Below, in pieces: positions 25,361 to 33,170 of a stretch of 64,000 nucleotides of DNA. The notes under the pieces were generated by a model. That model saw only the letters and a program-made list of their open reading frames with translations, was not told where the DNA came from and did not search any database. A program made the position numbers and the translations under genes. The stretch's first letter is position 1. Each line of letters begins with the position of its first letter. Source of the DNA: Amycolatopsis roodepoortensis (lineage in GTDB: Bacteria > Actinomycetota > Actinomycetes > Mycobacteriales > Pseudonocardiaceae); NCBI RefSeq assembly GCF_014873915.1, contig NZ_JADBEJ010000005.1:2976001-3040000 (forward strand). The letters are read 5' to 3'.

Positions 25361-26572
25361 TCAGGTCGGCGGGGTGAGGATCTTCACGAGGCCGCCACCG
25401 CCGCCCATGCTGATCTTCTGCGAACCGTCGGGGTTGACGTTGTTCGAGCCGATGAACTGGCCATCGCCCGCGTACAGCACGACGTGCCCGCCGTTGTTCG
25501 AGATCACCACGTCGCCGGGTTTCGCTTCGGAGAGCGGCACCGACTTCCAGCCGTCCGCTTCGAGGTTGGCCGTCAGGCCCGCGACCGAGGCACTGGCCTG
25601 CCCCTTGTCGATCAGGCCCGCCGCCTCGAGACAGCCGGAGACGAAGTTCGCGCAGTTGACGTTGTTCGGGACCCACGACTGCATGGCGGGCAGCTCGCCG
25701 CTGCCCTTGAGGTCGCCGGCGTTGCGGCCGAGGAACTGCTCGGCGATCTTCGCCGGGTTGTCGCCACGGGCGTCGATCGGCTTCGCGGGCCTGCCGTCGC
25801 CCGGCACCCCGGCGGGGCCGCCACCGCCACCGCCGCCGCCTCCACCACCGCCGCCGTCTCCCCCGCCGTAGCTGGGTGTGCTGCTGAGGTTGGAGTTGAC
25901 CGGCTTCGCGTTGACGCTCGACGCCGTGGTCTGGCCGTCGTCGGCGGGGATGAGCTCGATGAAACCGCCTTCGATCTCCAGGCCGAGCGGCTTGAGGAGA
26001 TCGTCGATCTGTTTCTCGGCGTCGTCGAGCGCCTTCTCGATCTCGTCCTTCTTGCTGTTCGAGTCTTTTTCGTTGAGCTGCCGGAGCCGCTCGATGTCCG
26101 ACGCGGCGGCGGCGATCTCGTTGTCGTCCTCGGAACTGTTCTTCCGGCGGCGAGCCGAGTCGATCAGCTTGCGGTTGTCCGCGTCCTTGTCGTTGGCTTC
26201 CTGGGCGAGCTGTGCGACCTTCTTCTTGACCTCGTCGAGGATCTCGGACACCCGCTGGAGGATGTTCTTGGCCGCCTCGGCCTTGTCGCTCACCTTGTAG
26301 CTGGCCTTGCCGAGCTTTTCGAGGTGGTCGGCGACGGCGTCGGCGTCCTTGCCCTCCCAGTGGCGCAGGACGTCGTCGCGGAAGACCTTGAGATCGTCTC
26401 CGAGGTCGTTGGCCCTGGTGGCGGCTCCGCCGACCTTCCTGGCCTGGTCGTTGACCGCGCCCGAGTTGAGCTTCTGCGTCTGCTGGGCGTGCTTGTCGAT
26501 GGCGTCCAGCGACTTCGGGCGGTCGTGCGACGGGTCGTCGAGCGTGCTCGGATTCCGCTCCGCGGTGGTCAT
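25361..26572 (-). CDS. ESX-type secreted protein with C-terminal NlpC/CHAP-like amidase domain
   Basis: 403 residues from the ATG at 26572 (GGGGGA upstream). The N-terminal 200 residues are helical and charged, resembling WXG100/ESX-substrate folds: VFRDDVLRHWEGKDADAVADHL contains HWEGKDA in WxG position, followed by a long coiled coil. A Gly-rich linker with an uninterrupted glycine run (about 228-245) leads to a C-terminal domain with VPNNVNCANFVSGCLEAAG (Cys nucleophile) and GDVVISNNGGHVVLYAGDG (catalytic His), the order seen in NlpC/P60 and CHAP amidases. No Sec signal is present, consistent with type VII export. It may cleave peptidoglycan or act as a contact toxin. Confidence 0.75.
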   Translation of the reverse strand: MTTAERNPSTLDDPSHDRPKSLDAIDKHAQQTQKLNSGAVNDQARKVGGAATRANDLGDDLKVFRDDVLRHWEGKDADAVADHLEKLGKASYKVSDKAEAAKNILQRVSEILDEVKKKVAQLAQEANDKDADNRKLIDSARRRKNSSEDDNEIAAAASDIERLRQLNEKDSNSKKDEIEKALDDAEKQIDDLLKPLGLEIEGGFIELIPADDGQTTASSVNAKPVNSNLSSTPSYGGGDGGGGGGGGGGGGGPAGVPGDGRPAKPIDARGDNPAKIAEQFLGRNAGDLKGSGELPAMQSWVPNNVNCANFVSGCLEAAGLIDKGQASASVAGLTANLEADGWKSVPLSEAKPGDVVISNNGGHVVLYAGDGQFIGSNNVNPDGSQKISMGGGGGLVKILTPPT

Positions 26573-26606
26573 CGGTAAATCCCCCTGATTCCCGTCTTCA
26601 GTCCGA

Positions 26607-26921
26607 TCAGTCCCGCTCGCGACCGTTGCCGCGGAGGGTGTCGACACCCGCGGCTTCGTCGTTCCGCATCCGCTGCGCGGCGTTGGCCAGCGCGTTCGAC
26701 GCGGCGTCGACGAGCTTCGCGGCGGCCGCCAGTTCGGCGTTCACGCCGCGGTGGAAACCCTTCATCGTGGTCCCCGTGCTGGCCGCATTCTTCAGGTCGC
26801 CGAACGCGCCTCCGGGATCGCCGTCGCCGAGATCCTTGCCCGTGCCGCTGTAGCCGTCCTTGAGACCGCCGACCTTCTTGGCCAGTGCGGCGATCTGCTC
26901 TGGATCGAATCGGCGAGTCAT
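26607..26921 (-). CDS. Small WXG100/ESX-like protein
   Basis: 104 residues from the ATG at 26921 (GGAGGGATC upstream). The protein is short and helical without a signal peptide: DPEQIAALAKKVGGLKDGYSGTGKDLG, then ASNALANAAQRMRNDEAAGVDTLRG. This is the two-helix hairpin layout of ESX-secreted partners, although the central WxG tripeptide is replaced by a GD/PGG turn (DGDPGGAFGDL). It is 34 bp upstream of the larger ESX-like amidase gene, so the two may be co-exported as a pair. Confidence 0.65.
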   Translation of the reverse strand: MTRRFDPEQIAALAKKVGGLKDGYSGTGKDLGDGDPGGAFGDLKNAASTGTTMKGFHRGVNAELAAAAKLVDAASNALANAAQRMRNDEAAGVDTLRGNGRERD

Positions 26922-27224
26922 TAATGATCCCTCCAGTCCGGCGCCTGCGCGCGTGCTTGCCTGACCCACGATGTCTACCCGCGCACCCTATGAGTTCACA
27001 CCCACGTGTGCGCGCCGTTTCCCGAAACGCGTCGATGCCGTTCGTGTACACCGACGCATCCGGCGGCGCGTTGGTTCCCGGAAGATTTCACCGGCATCCT
27101 CGGCGCAGAGATCTTACCCTCTCGGCACCGACCGCCAGCAGCCGAAGCTCACCCGGTCGGGGGGCGGGTGAGTGCGCGGAAAACGCCTTTCCGGAACTGG
27201 GGACCTTTGCCAGGATGGGCCGCG
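26922..27224. other. Intergenic region, no gene recognised
   Basis: 303 bp between the start of the ESX-like operon and the ADP-ribosylglycohydrolase gene. It should contain the promoters of both divergent units. I see no RNA gene, long inverted repeat or repeat-family copy in it. Confidence 0.5.
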
Positions 27225-28109
27225 ATGACCATCGATCGGCGCACTCGCGCCTTGAACTCCCTGTCCGGCTTGGCCCTCGGCGACGCGCTGGGTTCCCAGT
27301 TCTTCGTCCCTGAAAATCGCGACCACTGGGCGCGGCGGCAGACACCGCCCGGCCCGTGGCAATGGACCGACGACGCCGAGATGGCGTGTTCCGTTTTCAC
27401 GGTCCTGGACCGGGCAGGCCAGGTCGACCAGGACCTGCTGGCCACGAGTTTCGCGACGCGTCACGACTTCGACCGGGGCTACGGCCCGTCCATGAACCGT
27501 TTGCTGCGTCTCGTCCGCGAGGGCGGCTCGTGGCGTGAACTGGTCGCGGATCTGTTCGACGGGCAGGGTTCCTGGGGCAACGGCGCGGCGATGCGGGTCG
27601 CACCGCTCGGCGCCTGGTTCGGCGGCGATCCCGGCGAGGCCGCGCGCCAGGCCGCGCTTTCGGCCGAGGTGACCCACACCCATCCGGACGGGGTGGCCGG
27701 CGCGATCGCGGTCGCGGTCGCCGCCTCGCTGGCCGCCACCCCTGACCCGCCTGCCCCGAAGGACTTCCTCGACCAGGTGCTGCGGCGGGTGCCGCCGGGC
27801 CGCGTCCACGACGGTGTCCGAACCGCCGTCCGCCTCGCCGGCGAGCCCTCGGCCGCGACCGCCGCCCACGAGCTGGGCAACGGCAGCCACACCGGCGCCC
27901 ACGACACGGTGCCGTTCGCCCTGTGGGCCGCGGCCCGGAACCTCGACGACTACGAGACGGCCTTCTGGACCACAGCGGGCGCCGGTGGCGACGTCGACAC
28001 CACCTGCGCCATCGTCGGAGGCATCGTCGCGACCCGTGTCGGGACCGAGGGCCTTCCGCCGTCCTGGCGGGACGCGTGCGAACCGCTCCCCGATTGGGCG
28101 GGCGTCTAG
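27225..28109 (+). CDS. ADP-ribosylglycohydrolase family protein
   Basis: 294 residues. The metal-site motifs are present: GLALGDALGSQF at the N-terminus, WTDDAEMACSVF (the T-D-D cluster, about residue 46) and the C-terminal GAGGDVDTTCAIVGGIVATR (D-x-D-T, about 250-270). Enzymes of this family remove ADP-ribose from arginine or other residues, or hydrolyse related ADP-ribose esters. No partner ADP-ribosyltransferase is adjacent. The stop codons of this gene and the convergent regulator overlap within four bases (28106-28109). Confidence 0.88.
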   Translation: MTIDRRTRALNSLSGLALGDALGSQFFVPENRDHWARRQTPPGPWQWTDDAEMACSVFTVLDRAGQVDQDLLATSFATRHDFDRGYGPSMNRLLRLVREGGSWRELVADLFDGQGSWGNGAAMRVAPLGAWFGGDPGEAARQAALSAEVTHTHPDGVAGAIAVAVAASLAATPDPPAPKDFLDQVLRRVPPGRVHDGVRTAVRLAGEPSAATAAHELGNGSHTGAHDTVPFALWAAARNLDDYETAFWTTAGAGGDVDTTCAIVGGIVATRVGTEGLPPSWRDACEPLPDWAGV

Positions 28110-28753
28110 ACCAAGCCCAGCTCGCGCGCCCGGACGCCGGCCTGGAAGCGGGACTCGGCACCGAGTGCGGCCATCAGCTCGGCCACCCGGCGCCGGTAGG
28201 TCCGCACGCCGAGGCCGAGGCTCCGGGCGGCGGCTTCGTCCTTGACGCCGCTGCCGAGCAGGTCCAGCACCGCGGGCGCGAGCCGACGAATCTCGGACAC
28301 CCGCGCGTCGAAGACGGCGAGCTCGGTCGCCGCCCGCCAGGTCGCCTCGAACAGCGACATCACGCCCTGGACGGTCTCGGGCTGGGTGATGACGCTGTAG
28401 CCGCGCTGCCCGGCGACGAGGTCCCCCGCCAGGATGACCAGCCTGCCGTCCATCACGATCGTCTCGTTGACGTCCTCGGTGGAAATACGGACCTGGGCTC
28501 CATGCCGGTCGCGGACCCTCGCGAGCTCCTGCGCGGCGCCCGGGTCGAGCAGCAGACCGGCCCGGTAGATCTTGCGGATCCGGACCTCGCCGGCCCGGCG
28601 CTCGGCGATCTCGCCAGCTCCGTGGGCGGCGACCCAGGTCGCGAGGTCGTTGGCCGCGCACGCCATGTCGGTCACGGTCGAGAACAGGTGCCCGACCCGG
28701 CGGAACAGCTCTTCCTCGCCGCGCACGACCGTGACCGCATCACTCGTCCGCAT
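28106..28753 (-). CDS. LuxR-type helix-turn-helix regulator
   Basis: 215 residues. The C-terminal 60 residues form a LuxR-like DNA-binding domain: LAPAVLDLLGSGVKDEAAARSLGLGVRTYRRRVAELMAALGAESRFQAG. The N-terminal 140 residues (VRGEEELFRRVGHLFSTV, VMDGRLVILAG) resemble the sensor part of actinobacterial TrmB/LuxR-like regulators without a receiver domain. It diverges from an aldo/keto reductase gene with 88 bp between starts. Confidence 0.82.
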   Translation of the reverse strand: MRTSDAVTVVRGEEELFRRVGHLFSTVTDMACAANDLATWVAAHGAGEIAERRAGEVRIRKIYRAGLLLDPGAAQELARVRDRHGAQVRISTEDVNETIVMDGRLVILAGDLVAGQRGYSVITQPETVQGVMSLFEATWRAATELAVFDARVSEIRRLAPAVLDLLGSGVKDEAAARSLGLGVRTYRRRVAELMAALGAESRFQAGVRARELGLV

Positions 28754-28841
28754 GACATCGATACTGCCTCAACCGCGCGACCCGGTGGCAGGTTGTTGCC
28801 GTTTTCTGACTACGGACGGCCTCGTCACGACGCTGGTGGTC

Positions 28842-29723
28842 ATGACGAACTTTCACGAAACCTGGCGGCTCGGGGACCTCACCGTCAACCGGATCGGGCT
28901 CGGCGCGATGCGGCTGACCGGGATGCCGTGGGACGAGAAGCCCAAGAGCCGCGAAAGCGCGATCGCCGTCCTGCGCCGAGCGATCGAACTCGGCGTCGAC
29001 CACATCGACACCGCTTCGTTCTACTTCACGCCCACGCGCTCGGCGAACGAACTGATCGCCACCGCGCTCCAGCCTTACCCCGAAGGCCTCGTGATCACCA
29101 CGAAGGTCGGCGCGGGCCGCGACCGCGACGGCGAATTCTCCTTCGCGCGCCCGGATCAGCTCCGCGGCCAGGTGGAGGAGAACATCCGGCAGCTCGGCCT
29201 CGACCACCTCGACGTCGTCAATCTGCGCTGGGGCGCCGCGATGGGCAAGGAGCCCGGCTCGGTGGCGGAACATTTCGGCGCGCTGGCGGAACTGCGCGAG
29301 GCCGGCTTGATCCGCCATCTGGGTGTCTCCAACGTCGTGGCGGACCAGCTGACCGAGGCCCTGGCGATCGCTCCGGTGGTCTGCGTGCAGAACCGCTACG
29401 GCCTGGCCGACCGGGAGGACGACGCGCTGCTCGACCTGTGCGGCGAACACGGCATCGCGTTCGTGCCGTTCTTCGCCGTCACCACTTCGCTTCCCGGCGC
29501 CGCCGCGCCGGACGCCGTTCCGGGACAGGCCGAGGTCGCGAAGGTCGCCGCGGCACACGACGCGACCCCGGCGCAGATCCGGCTCGCCTGGACCCTGCAC
29601 CGCGGCGCGCACGTGCTCGCCATCCCCGGGACCGGCGACCCCCGGCATCTGGAGGAGAACGTCGCGGCGGGCGGCATCCGGTTGAGCGAGGAGGAGCTGG
29701 CATTGCTCGACGGTGCCGGATAG
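28842..29723 (+). CDS. Aldo/keto reductase
   Basis: 293 residues. The TIM-barrel family signature is clear: RIGLGAMRLTG, AIELGVDHIDTASFYF with the catalytic Asp and Tyr positions, VITTKVG with the catalytic Lys (near residue 88), LGVSNVVADQL, and the C-terminal cofactor segment AIPGTGDPRHLEENVAA. It reduces aldehydes or ketones with NADPH. The natural substrate cannot be told from sequence. Two long palindromes follow its stop. Confidence 0.88.
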   Translation: MTNFHETWRLGDLTVNRIGLGAMRLTGMPWDEKPKSRESAIAVLRRAIELGVDHIDTASFYFTPTRSANELIATALQPYPEGLVITTKVGAGRDRDGEFSFARPDQLRGQVEENIRQLGLDHLDVVNLRWGAAMGKEPGSVAEHFGALAELREAGLIRHLGVSNVVADQLTEALAIAPVVCVQNRYGLADREDDALLDLCGEHGIAFVPFFAVTTSLPGAAAPDAVPGQAEVAKVAAAHDATPAQIRLAWTLHRGAHVLAIPGTGDPRHLEENVAAGGIRLSEEELALLDGAG

Positions 29724-29750
29724 CGGGTGGTCGGGAGTGGCGTTGGTTGG

Positions 29751-29797
29751 GGGTGTGTGGAAATAGGGACGTTGAGTGTCCCTATTTCCACACACCC
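29751..29797. repeat. Family B palindrome, copy 1
   Basis: A perfect 20-base arm (29751-29770), loop GTTGAGT (29771-29777) and complementary arm (29778-29797), built on GTGTGTGGAAATAGGGAC. A near-identical copy with the same loop is at 50174-50222. It lies 28 bp after an aldo/keto reductase stop. Confidence 0.9.
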
Positions 29798-29834
29798 TCT
29801 CCCGAATTGGTCGTGACAGGGACGGTCTCGCCGG

Positions 29835-29879
29835 ACTGTGTGGATTTCGGGTCGTCCAACGCCCCAAAATCCACACAGT
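29835..29879. repeat. Family B-related palindrome
   Basis: ACTGTGTGGATTTCGGG (from 29835) pairs with CCCAAAATCCACACAGT (to 29879) with one mismatch. The TGTGTGGA core is shared with family B 38 bp upstream, but the inner part differs. These two repeats account for much of the 246-bp gap 29724-29969. Confidence 0.8.
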
Positions 29880-29969
29880 GAGGACACGGTCCGGTTTGCC
29901 TCCTCGCGAGACCTTGCGTATGGGCATGAATCGGTCGGCCGGTCCAGACCGTCCCCTTCGCCCAGGCCG

Positions 29970-30536
29970 TCAGCGGCGGATCCGGTGATCAACGGCGACC
30001 CAGTTCGTCTCCCAGGTCGTCCCGCCGTCGGCCGAGAACGCCTGCTCGAAACGCGCCTCGTCCGGGCCGTGCCGGAAGACGAGGAAGCGCACCTTGATCG
30101 GACGTCCGCCGAGCTGGTCGTCGCCGTGGAACTCACCGACACCGTCGCGGAACCCGCCGTGGACCGATGGAGTGAGCAGGCCGTCCCGCATGTTGACGAA
30201 GGTCAAGCTCCACCGCCCCGCCTGCGGTTCGTACAGCCGCAGGTTAAGCGCGTCGATGCGCCCGTCGGGACCCGAGACCTCGAATTCGAGGGCGTTCGCC
30301 CGCCGGTCCATGAGCGGGCGGACGGTGCTGGTGCCCGCGAACTGGAGCCACTGGTCCGCGGATTCCGAAAGCGGCTCGGCGAGCACCCGCACCGTGGAAC
30401 GCCAGGTGCCGATCTCCCAGTCGAAAGCCCGCTGAGGATCGGTGCCCGAGGTCGACGCGGCGCCCGACGCCGCCGAGGCGATCAGCATCAGGGCCGAAAG
30501 GCCCACCGTCAGGATTCGTTTGTATGGCACGGTCAT
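29970..30536 (-). CDS. Exported DUF1579/lipocalin-like protein
   Basis: 188 residues from the ATG at 30536. A signal peptide (VGLSALMLIASAASGAA) ends near residue 28. The mature protein starts FDWEIGTWRSTVRV and continues with GRWSLTFVNMRDGLL and ARFEQAFSADGGTTWETNWV, a beta-barrel pattern seen in DUF1579 and related small-ligand barrels. Function is unknown. The start is 28 bp from the divergent HxlR gene, a distance typical of a regulator controlling its neighbour. Confidence 0.72.
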   Translation of the reverse strand: MTVPYKRILTVGLSALMLIASAASGAASTSGTDPQRAFDWEIGTWRSTVRVLAEPLSESADQWLQFAGTSTVRPLMDRRANALEFEVSGPDGRIDALNLRLYEPQAGRWSLTFVNMRDGLLTPSVHGGFRDGVGEFHGDDQLGGRPIKVRFLVFRHGPDEARFEQAFSADGGTTWETNWVAVDHRIRR

Positions 30537-30564
30537 GGTCCGACTATCCGAGCGGAGGACGACC

Positions 30565-30965
30565 ATGGACAAGAAGGCACCTGCGGGTAACCTTCCGCGT
30601 CCCAACCCGCTGCCCGGCTGTCCGATGGCCGCGGCGTTCGCCGCGATCGGCGGGAAATGGAAACTGACCCTGTTGTACTGGCTCGCTCACGGCGAGACTC
30701 ATTTCGCCGGCCTCCGCCGCCGGGGTGCCCCCATCACCCCCAAGGTGCTGGCCGAGCAGTTGCGCGAACTCGAGGCCGACGGGCTCGTCGAACGCGTGGT
30801 GACCGGGCCGGTTCCGGCCCGGTCATCTACCGGCTCACTCCTTACGGGGTCACGGTCCTGCCGGTGGTCGAGGGCGTCCGGGTCTGGGGCGAGGCGCATC
30901 TCGAACGCACCCGGGGCGACGCCGCGCCGAACACCGCGATGGGCTGCGCCGAGTCGATCGGATAG
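30565..30965 (+). pseudogene. HxlR-family regulator, frameshifted
   Basis: The ATG at 30565 follows GGAGGACGACC. The frame reads a normal HxlR winged helix: GCPMAAAFAAIGGKWKLTLLYWL, then PKVLAEQLRELEADGLVERVV. Around 30820-30823 the reading frame breaks; the expected continuation VIYRLTPYGVTVLPVVEGVRVWG is found one base off and runs to a TAG at 30963-30965. One missing G in GCCCGG|TCATC restores a full-length protein of about 133 residues. Either the gene is inactivated or this is a sequencing error in a GC run. It diverges from an exported barrel protein. Confidence 0.82.
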
Positions 30966-30971
30966 CGCACA

Positions 30972-31139
30972 CGCGTGATCAGACGGACGACACGCGTGAC
31001 CAGACGGACGACACGCGTGATTGAACGGCGAACTCGCGTGATCAGACGCGCATCTCGCGTGCTTGGGGGCGTAACTCGCGTGCGTGGGGGCGTAACTCGC
31101 GTGCGTGGGGGCGTAACTCGCGTGATCAGAGCGCGCGCA
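30972..31139. repeat. Eight-unit tandem array with exact 21-bp period
   Basis: CGCGTG recurs at 30972, 30993, 31014, 31035, 31056, 31077, 31098 and 31119, always 21 bp apart. Units 1-2, 4 and 8 share CGCGTGAYCAGA; units 5-7 share CGCGTGCKTGGGGGCGTAACT, with units 6 and 7 identical. The array lies between the frameshifted HxlR gene and the 3' end of the DAHP synthase gene, whose last codons fall inside unit 8. It has the regular helical phasing of a protein-binding array. Confidence 0.9.
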
Positions 31140-32208
31140 CGCCGGAGCGGCGGGCGGCGGTCGCCGTGGCGAGCGACTGGAGAACCTCCTGGGTGGCGGC
31201 GAGGTCGATGCAGGCGTCCGTGATGGACTGGCCGTAGGTGAGCGGGCGGTCGGGGTGGAGGTCCTGGCGGCCCGCCTTCAGGTTGGATTCGAGCATGACG
31301 CCGACGATGCCGCGCTGACCGTTCTTGATCTGTTCGGCGATCTGGCCGGCGACGACGGCCTGCCGCAGGTGGTCCTTGCGGCTGTTGTCGTGGCTGGCGT
31401 CGATCACCACCCGCCGCGGCAGTCCCGCGTTCTGCAGGGTGGTGAGCGCCGCGCGGACGGACGCCGGGTTGTGGTTGGGCGCGCTGTTGCCGCCGCGCAG
31501 CACGAGGTGACAGTCCGGATTGCCGACCGTGTGCAGGATCGCGGGCAGGCCGCTGGGATCGACGCCGGGGACGACGTGGCGCGCTTCGGCGGCGCGGATG
31601 GCGTCGACGGCGACAGTGACATCGCCGTCGCGGCGGTTCTTGAAACCGACCGGCATGGACAGCCCGCTGGCCAGCATGCGGTGGTTCTGGCTTTCCACCG
31701 TGCGGGCGCCGATCGCGCCCCACGAGACGGTGTCGGCGAGGTACGCCGGGATGGTGGTGTCCAGCCATTCGCACGCGGCGGGCAGGCCGCCCTCGGCGAG
31801 TTCGAGGAGCAGGTCCCTGGCGATGCGCAGGCCGCGGTTGACGTCGCCGGTGCCGTCGAGATGCGGGTCGTTGATGAGCCCCTTCCAGCCGCCGACCGTA
31901 CGCGGCTTCTCGAAGTACACGCGCATGACGACCAGCAGATCGTCGGCGAACCGGCCGGCGAGGGCGGCGAGCCGGTCGGCGTATTCGAGTGCGGCCGCGG
32001 GATCGTGGATGGAACAGGGTCCGGCGATCACGAGCAACCGGTCGTCCGTGCCGTCGAGGACGCGCAGGACGTTTTCCCTGCCCTGGCGCACCGTGTCGGC
32101 CGCGTTGGCGCCGAGTGGCAGTTCGTGGTGCAGCAGGGCGGGCGTGACCAGTGGGACCATCCGGTCGATGCGCTGGTTGTCGAGTTCGACCGTGGCGAGC
32201 GTTGTCAT
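31126..32208 (-). CDS. dahp: 3-deoxy-D-arabino-heptulosonate 7-phosphate synthase (class I)
   Basis: 360 residues from the ATG at 32208; a GTG nine codons upstream is possible. The AroG-type signatures are LVIAGPCSIHDPAAALEYADRL, VMRVYFEKPRTVGGWKGLINDP, SWGAIGARTVESQNHR, and GIVGVMLESNLKAGRQDL near the C-terminus. It condenses PEP with erythrose 4-phosphate at the entry of the shikimate pathway. An extra copy of this enzyme belongs to balhimycin-type clusters, where it raises the supply of tyrosine for hydroxyphenylglycine and beta-hydroxytyrosine. It is the outermost cluster gene seen on this side. Confidence 0.9.
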   Translation of the reverse strand: MTTLATVELDNQRIDRMVPLVTPALLHHELPLGANAADTVRQGRENVLRVLDGTDDRLLVIAGPCSIHDPAAALEYADRLAALAGRFADDLLVVMRVYFEKPRTVGGWKGLINDPHLDGTGDVNRGLRIARDLLLELAEGGLPAACEWLDTTIPAYLADTVSWGAIGARTVESQNHRMLASGLSMPVGFKNRRDGDVTVAVDAIRAAEARHVVPGVDPSGLPAILHTVGNPDCHLVLRGGNSAPNHNPASVRAALTTLQNAGLPRRVVIDASHDNSRKDHLRQAVVAGQIAEQIKNGQRGIVGVMLESNLKAGRQDLHPDRPLTYGQSITDACIDLAATQEVLQSLATATAARRSGVRAL

Positions 32209-32378
32209 CACAGATTCCAGGATTTCTGCCGGCACCGGGTGGAAGGAAAGCCGGGATTTCCGGCCCGGCCGGCGGTCTCGGGTGAACGAAGAAACAAACC
32301 CGGCGTTATTCGAGCGAGAAAGTCTCTACCCCGGAATGTTCCACCATTCGCCACACGGAACAACGGTCCAACCCGAAT

Positions 32379-33170
32379 TCAGCGACCCGTCCAGACCGGA
32401 TCCCGTTTCTCGGCGAAGGCACGGGGTCCTTCGCTCGCGTCCACACTGGTCCGTCGTCGTTCTTCCCACGGATACGAGGTTTTGAACGCTTCTTCGAGCG
32501 GGAGGTCGAGCGAGCGCAGCGCGGCCTCCTTGATCGCGCGGACCGAAAGCGGGGCGGCGCGCACCAGATCGTCCGTCCATTCGGCGACGCGCCGGTCCAA
32601 TTCGGCGAACGGCACGACTTCGTTGACGAGTCCGTACTGGAGTGCCGTCGCCGCGTCCATTCTGCGCCCGGTCAGCAGATAGCCCATCGCCACCTTCAGC
32701 GGAAGCTGCCTCGGCAACCGGAACACCCCGCCCGCCCCGGCGATCAGGCCGAGGCGGACCTCCGGCAGCGCGAAGACCGCCTCGTCGGAGGCGACGACGA
32801 TGTCGCACGCGAGCGCCAGTTCGAAACCGCCGCCCAGTGCGTAGCCGTGCACCCGGCCGACCACCGGTTTGGACAGGGTGAACCGGTCGGTCAGCCGCGG
32901 ATGGCCCGGCTGACCGCTGCTGCCGAACGTCGACGCTTCGACGCCCTTCTCGGTCAGCCGCGCGCGTTCCTTGAGATCCTGTCCGACCGAGAACGCGCGA
33001 TCCCCCGCGCCGGTCAGGACTGCCACCCGGACGTCGTCGTCGGCTTCGACGTCGTCCCAGATCCCGGCGAGTTCCGCGTGCATCCGCCGGTCCATCGCGT
33101 TCAGCACTTCGGGCCGGTCCATCGTCACGTACGCGACGTGGTCCTTCTTCTCGTACCGGACCCCGTTCAT
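32379..33170 (-). CDS. dpgD: DpgD, enoyl-CoA hydratase-like enzyme of Dpg synthesis
   Basis: 263 residues with crotonase motifs: MDRPEVLNAMDRRM, AFSVGQDLKER (oxyanion region), RVHGYALGGGFELALACDIV and LPEVRLGLIAGAGGVFRLPR. In 3,5-dihydroxyphenylglycine synthesis DpgD assists DpgB and DpgA in dehydrating and aromatising the polyketide-CoA intermediate to 3,5-dihydroxyphenylacetyl-CoA. The start codon overlaps the dpgC stop (ATGA 33167-33170), so all four dpg genes are translationally linked. Confidence 0.92.
   Translation of the reverse strand: MNGVRYEKKDHVAYVTMDRPEVLNAMDRRMHAELAGIWDDVEADDDVRVAVLTGAGDRAFSVGQDLKERARLTEKGVEASTFGSSGQPGHPRLTDRFTLSKPVVGRVHGYALGGGFELALACDIVVASDEAVFALPEVRLGLIAGAGGVFRLPRQLPLKVAMGYLLTGRRMDAATALQYGLVNEVVPFAELDRRVAEWTDDLVRAAPLSVRAIKEAALRSLDLPLEEAFKTSYPWEERRRTSVDASEGPRAFAEKRDPVWTGR

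Noticed and set aside
30800..30840. Programmed ribosomal frameshift in the HxlR gene
   Set aside because: No slippery heptamer or downstream structure is visible, and HxlR proteins are not known to use frameshifting; mutation or base-call error is simpler.
30972..31139. CRISPR array
   Set aside because: Units are 21 bp in all, only a 6-bp core is conserved throughout, there are no unique spacers and no cas genes.
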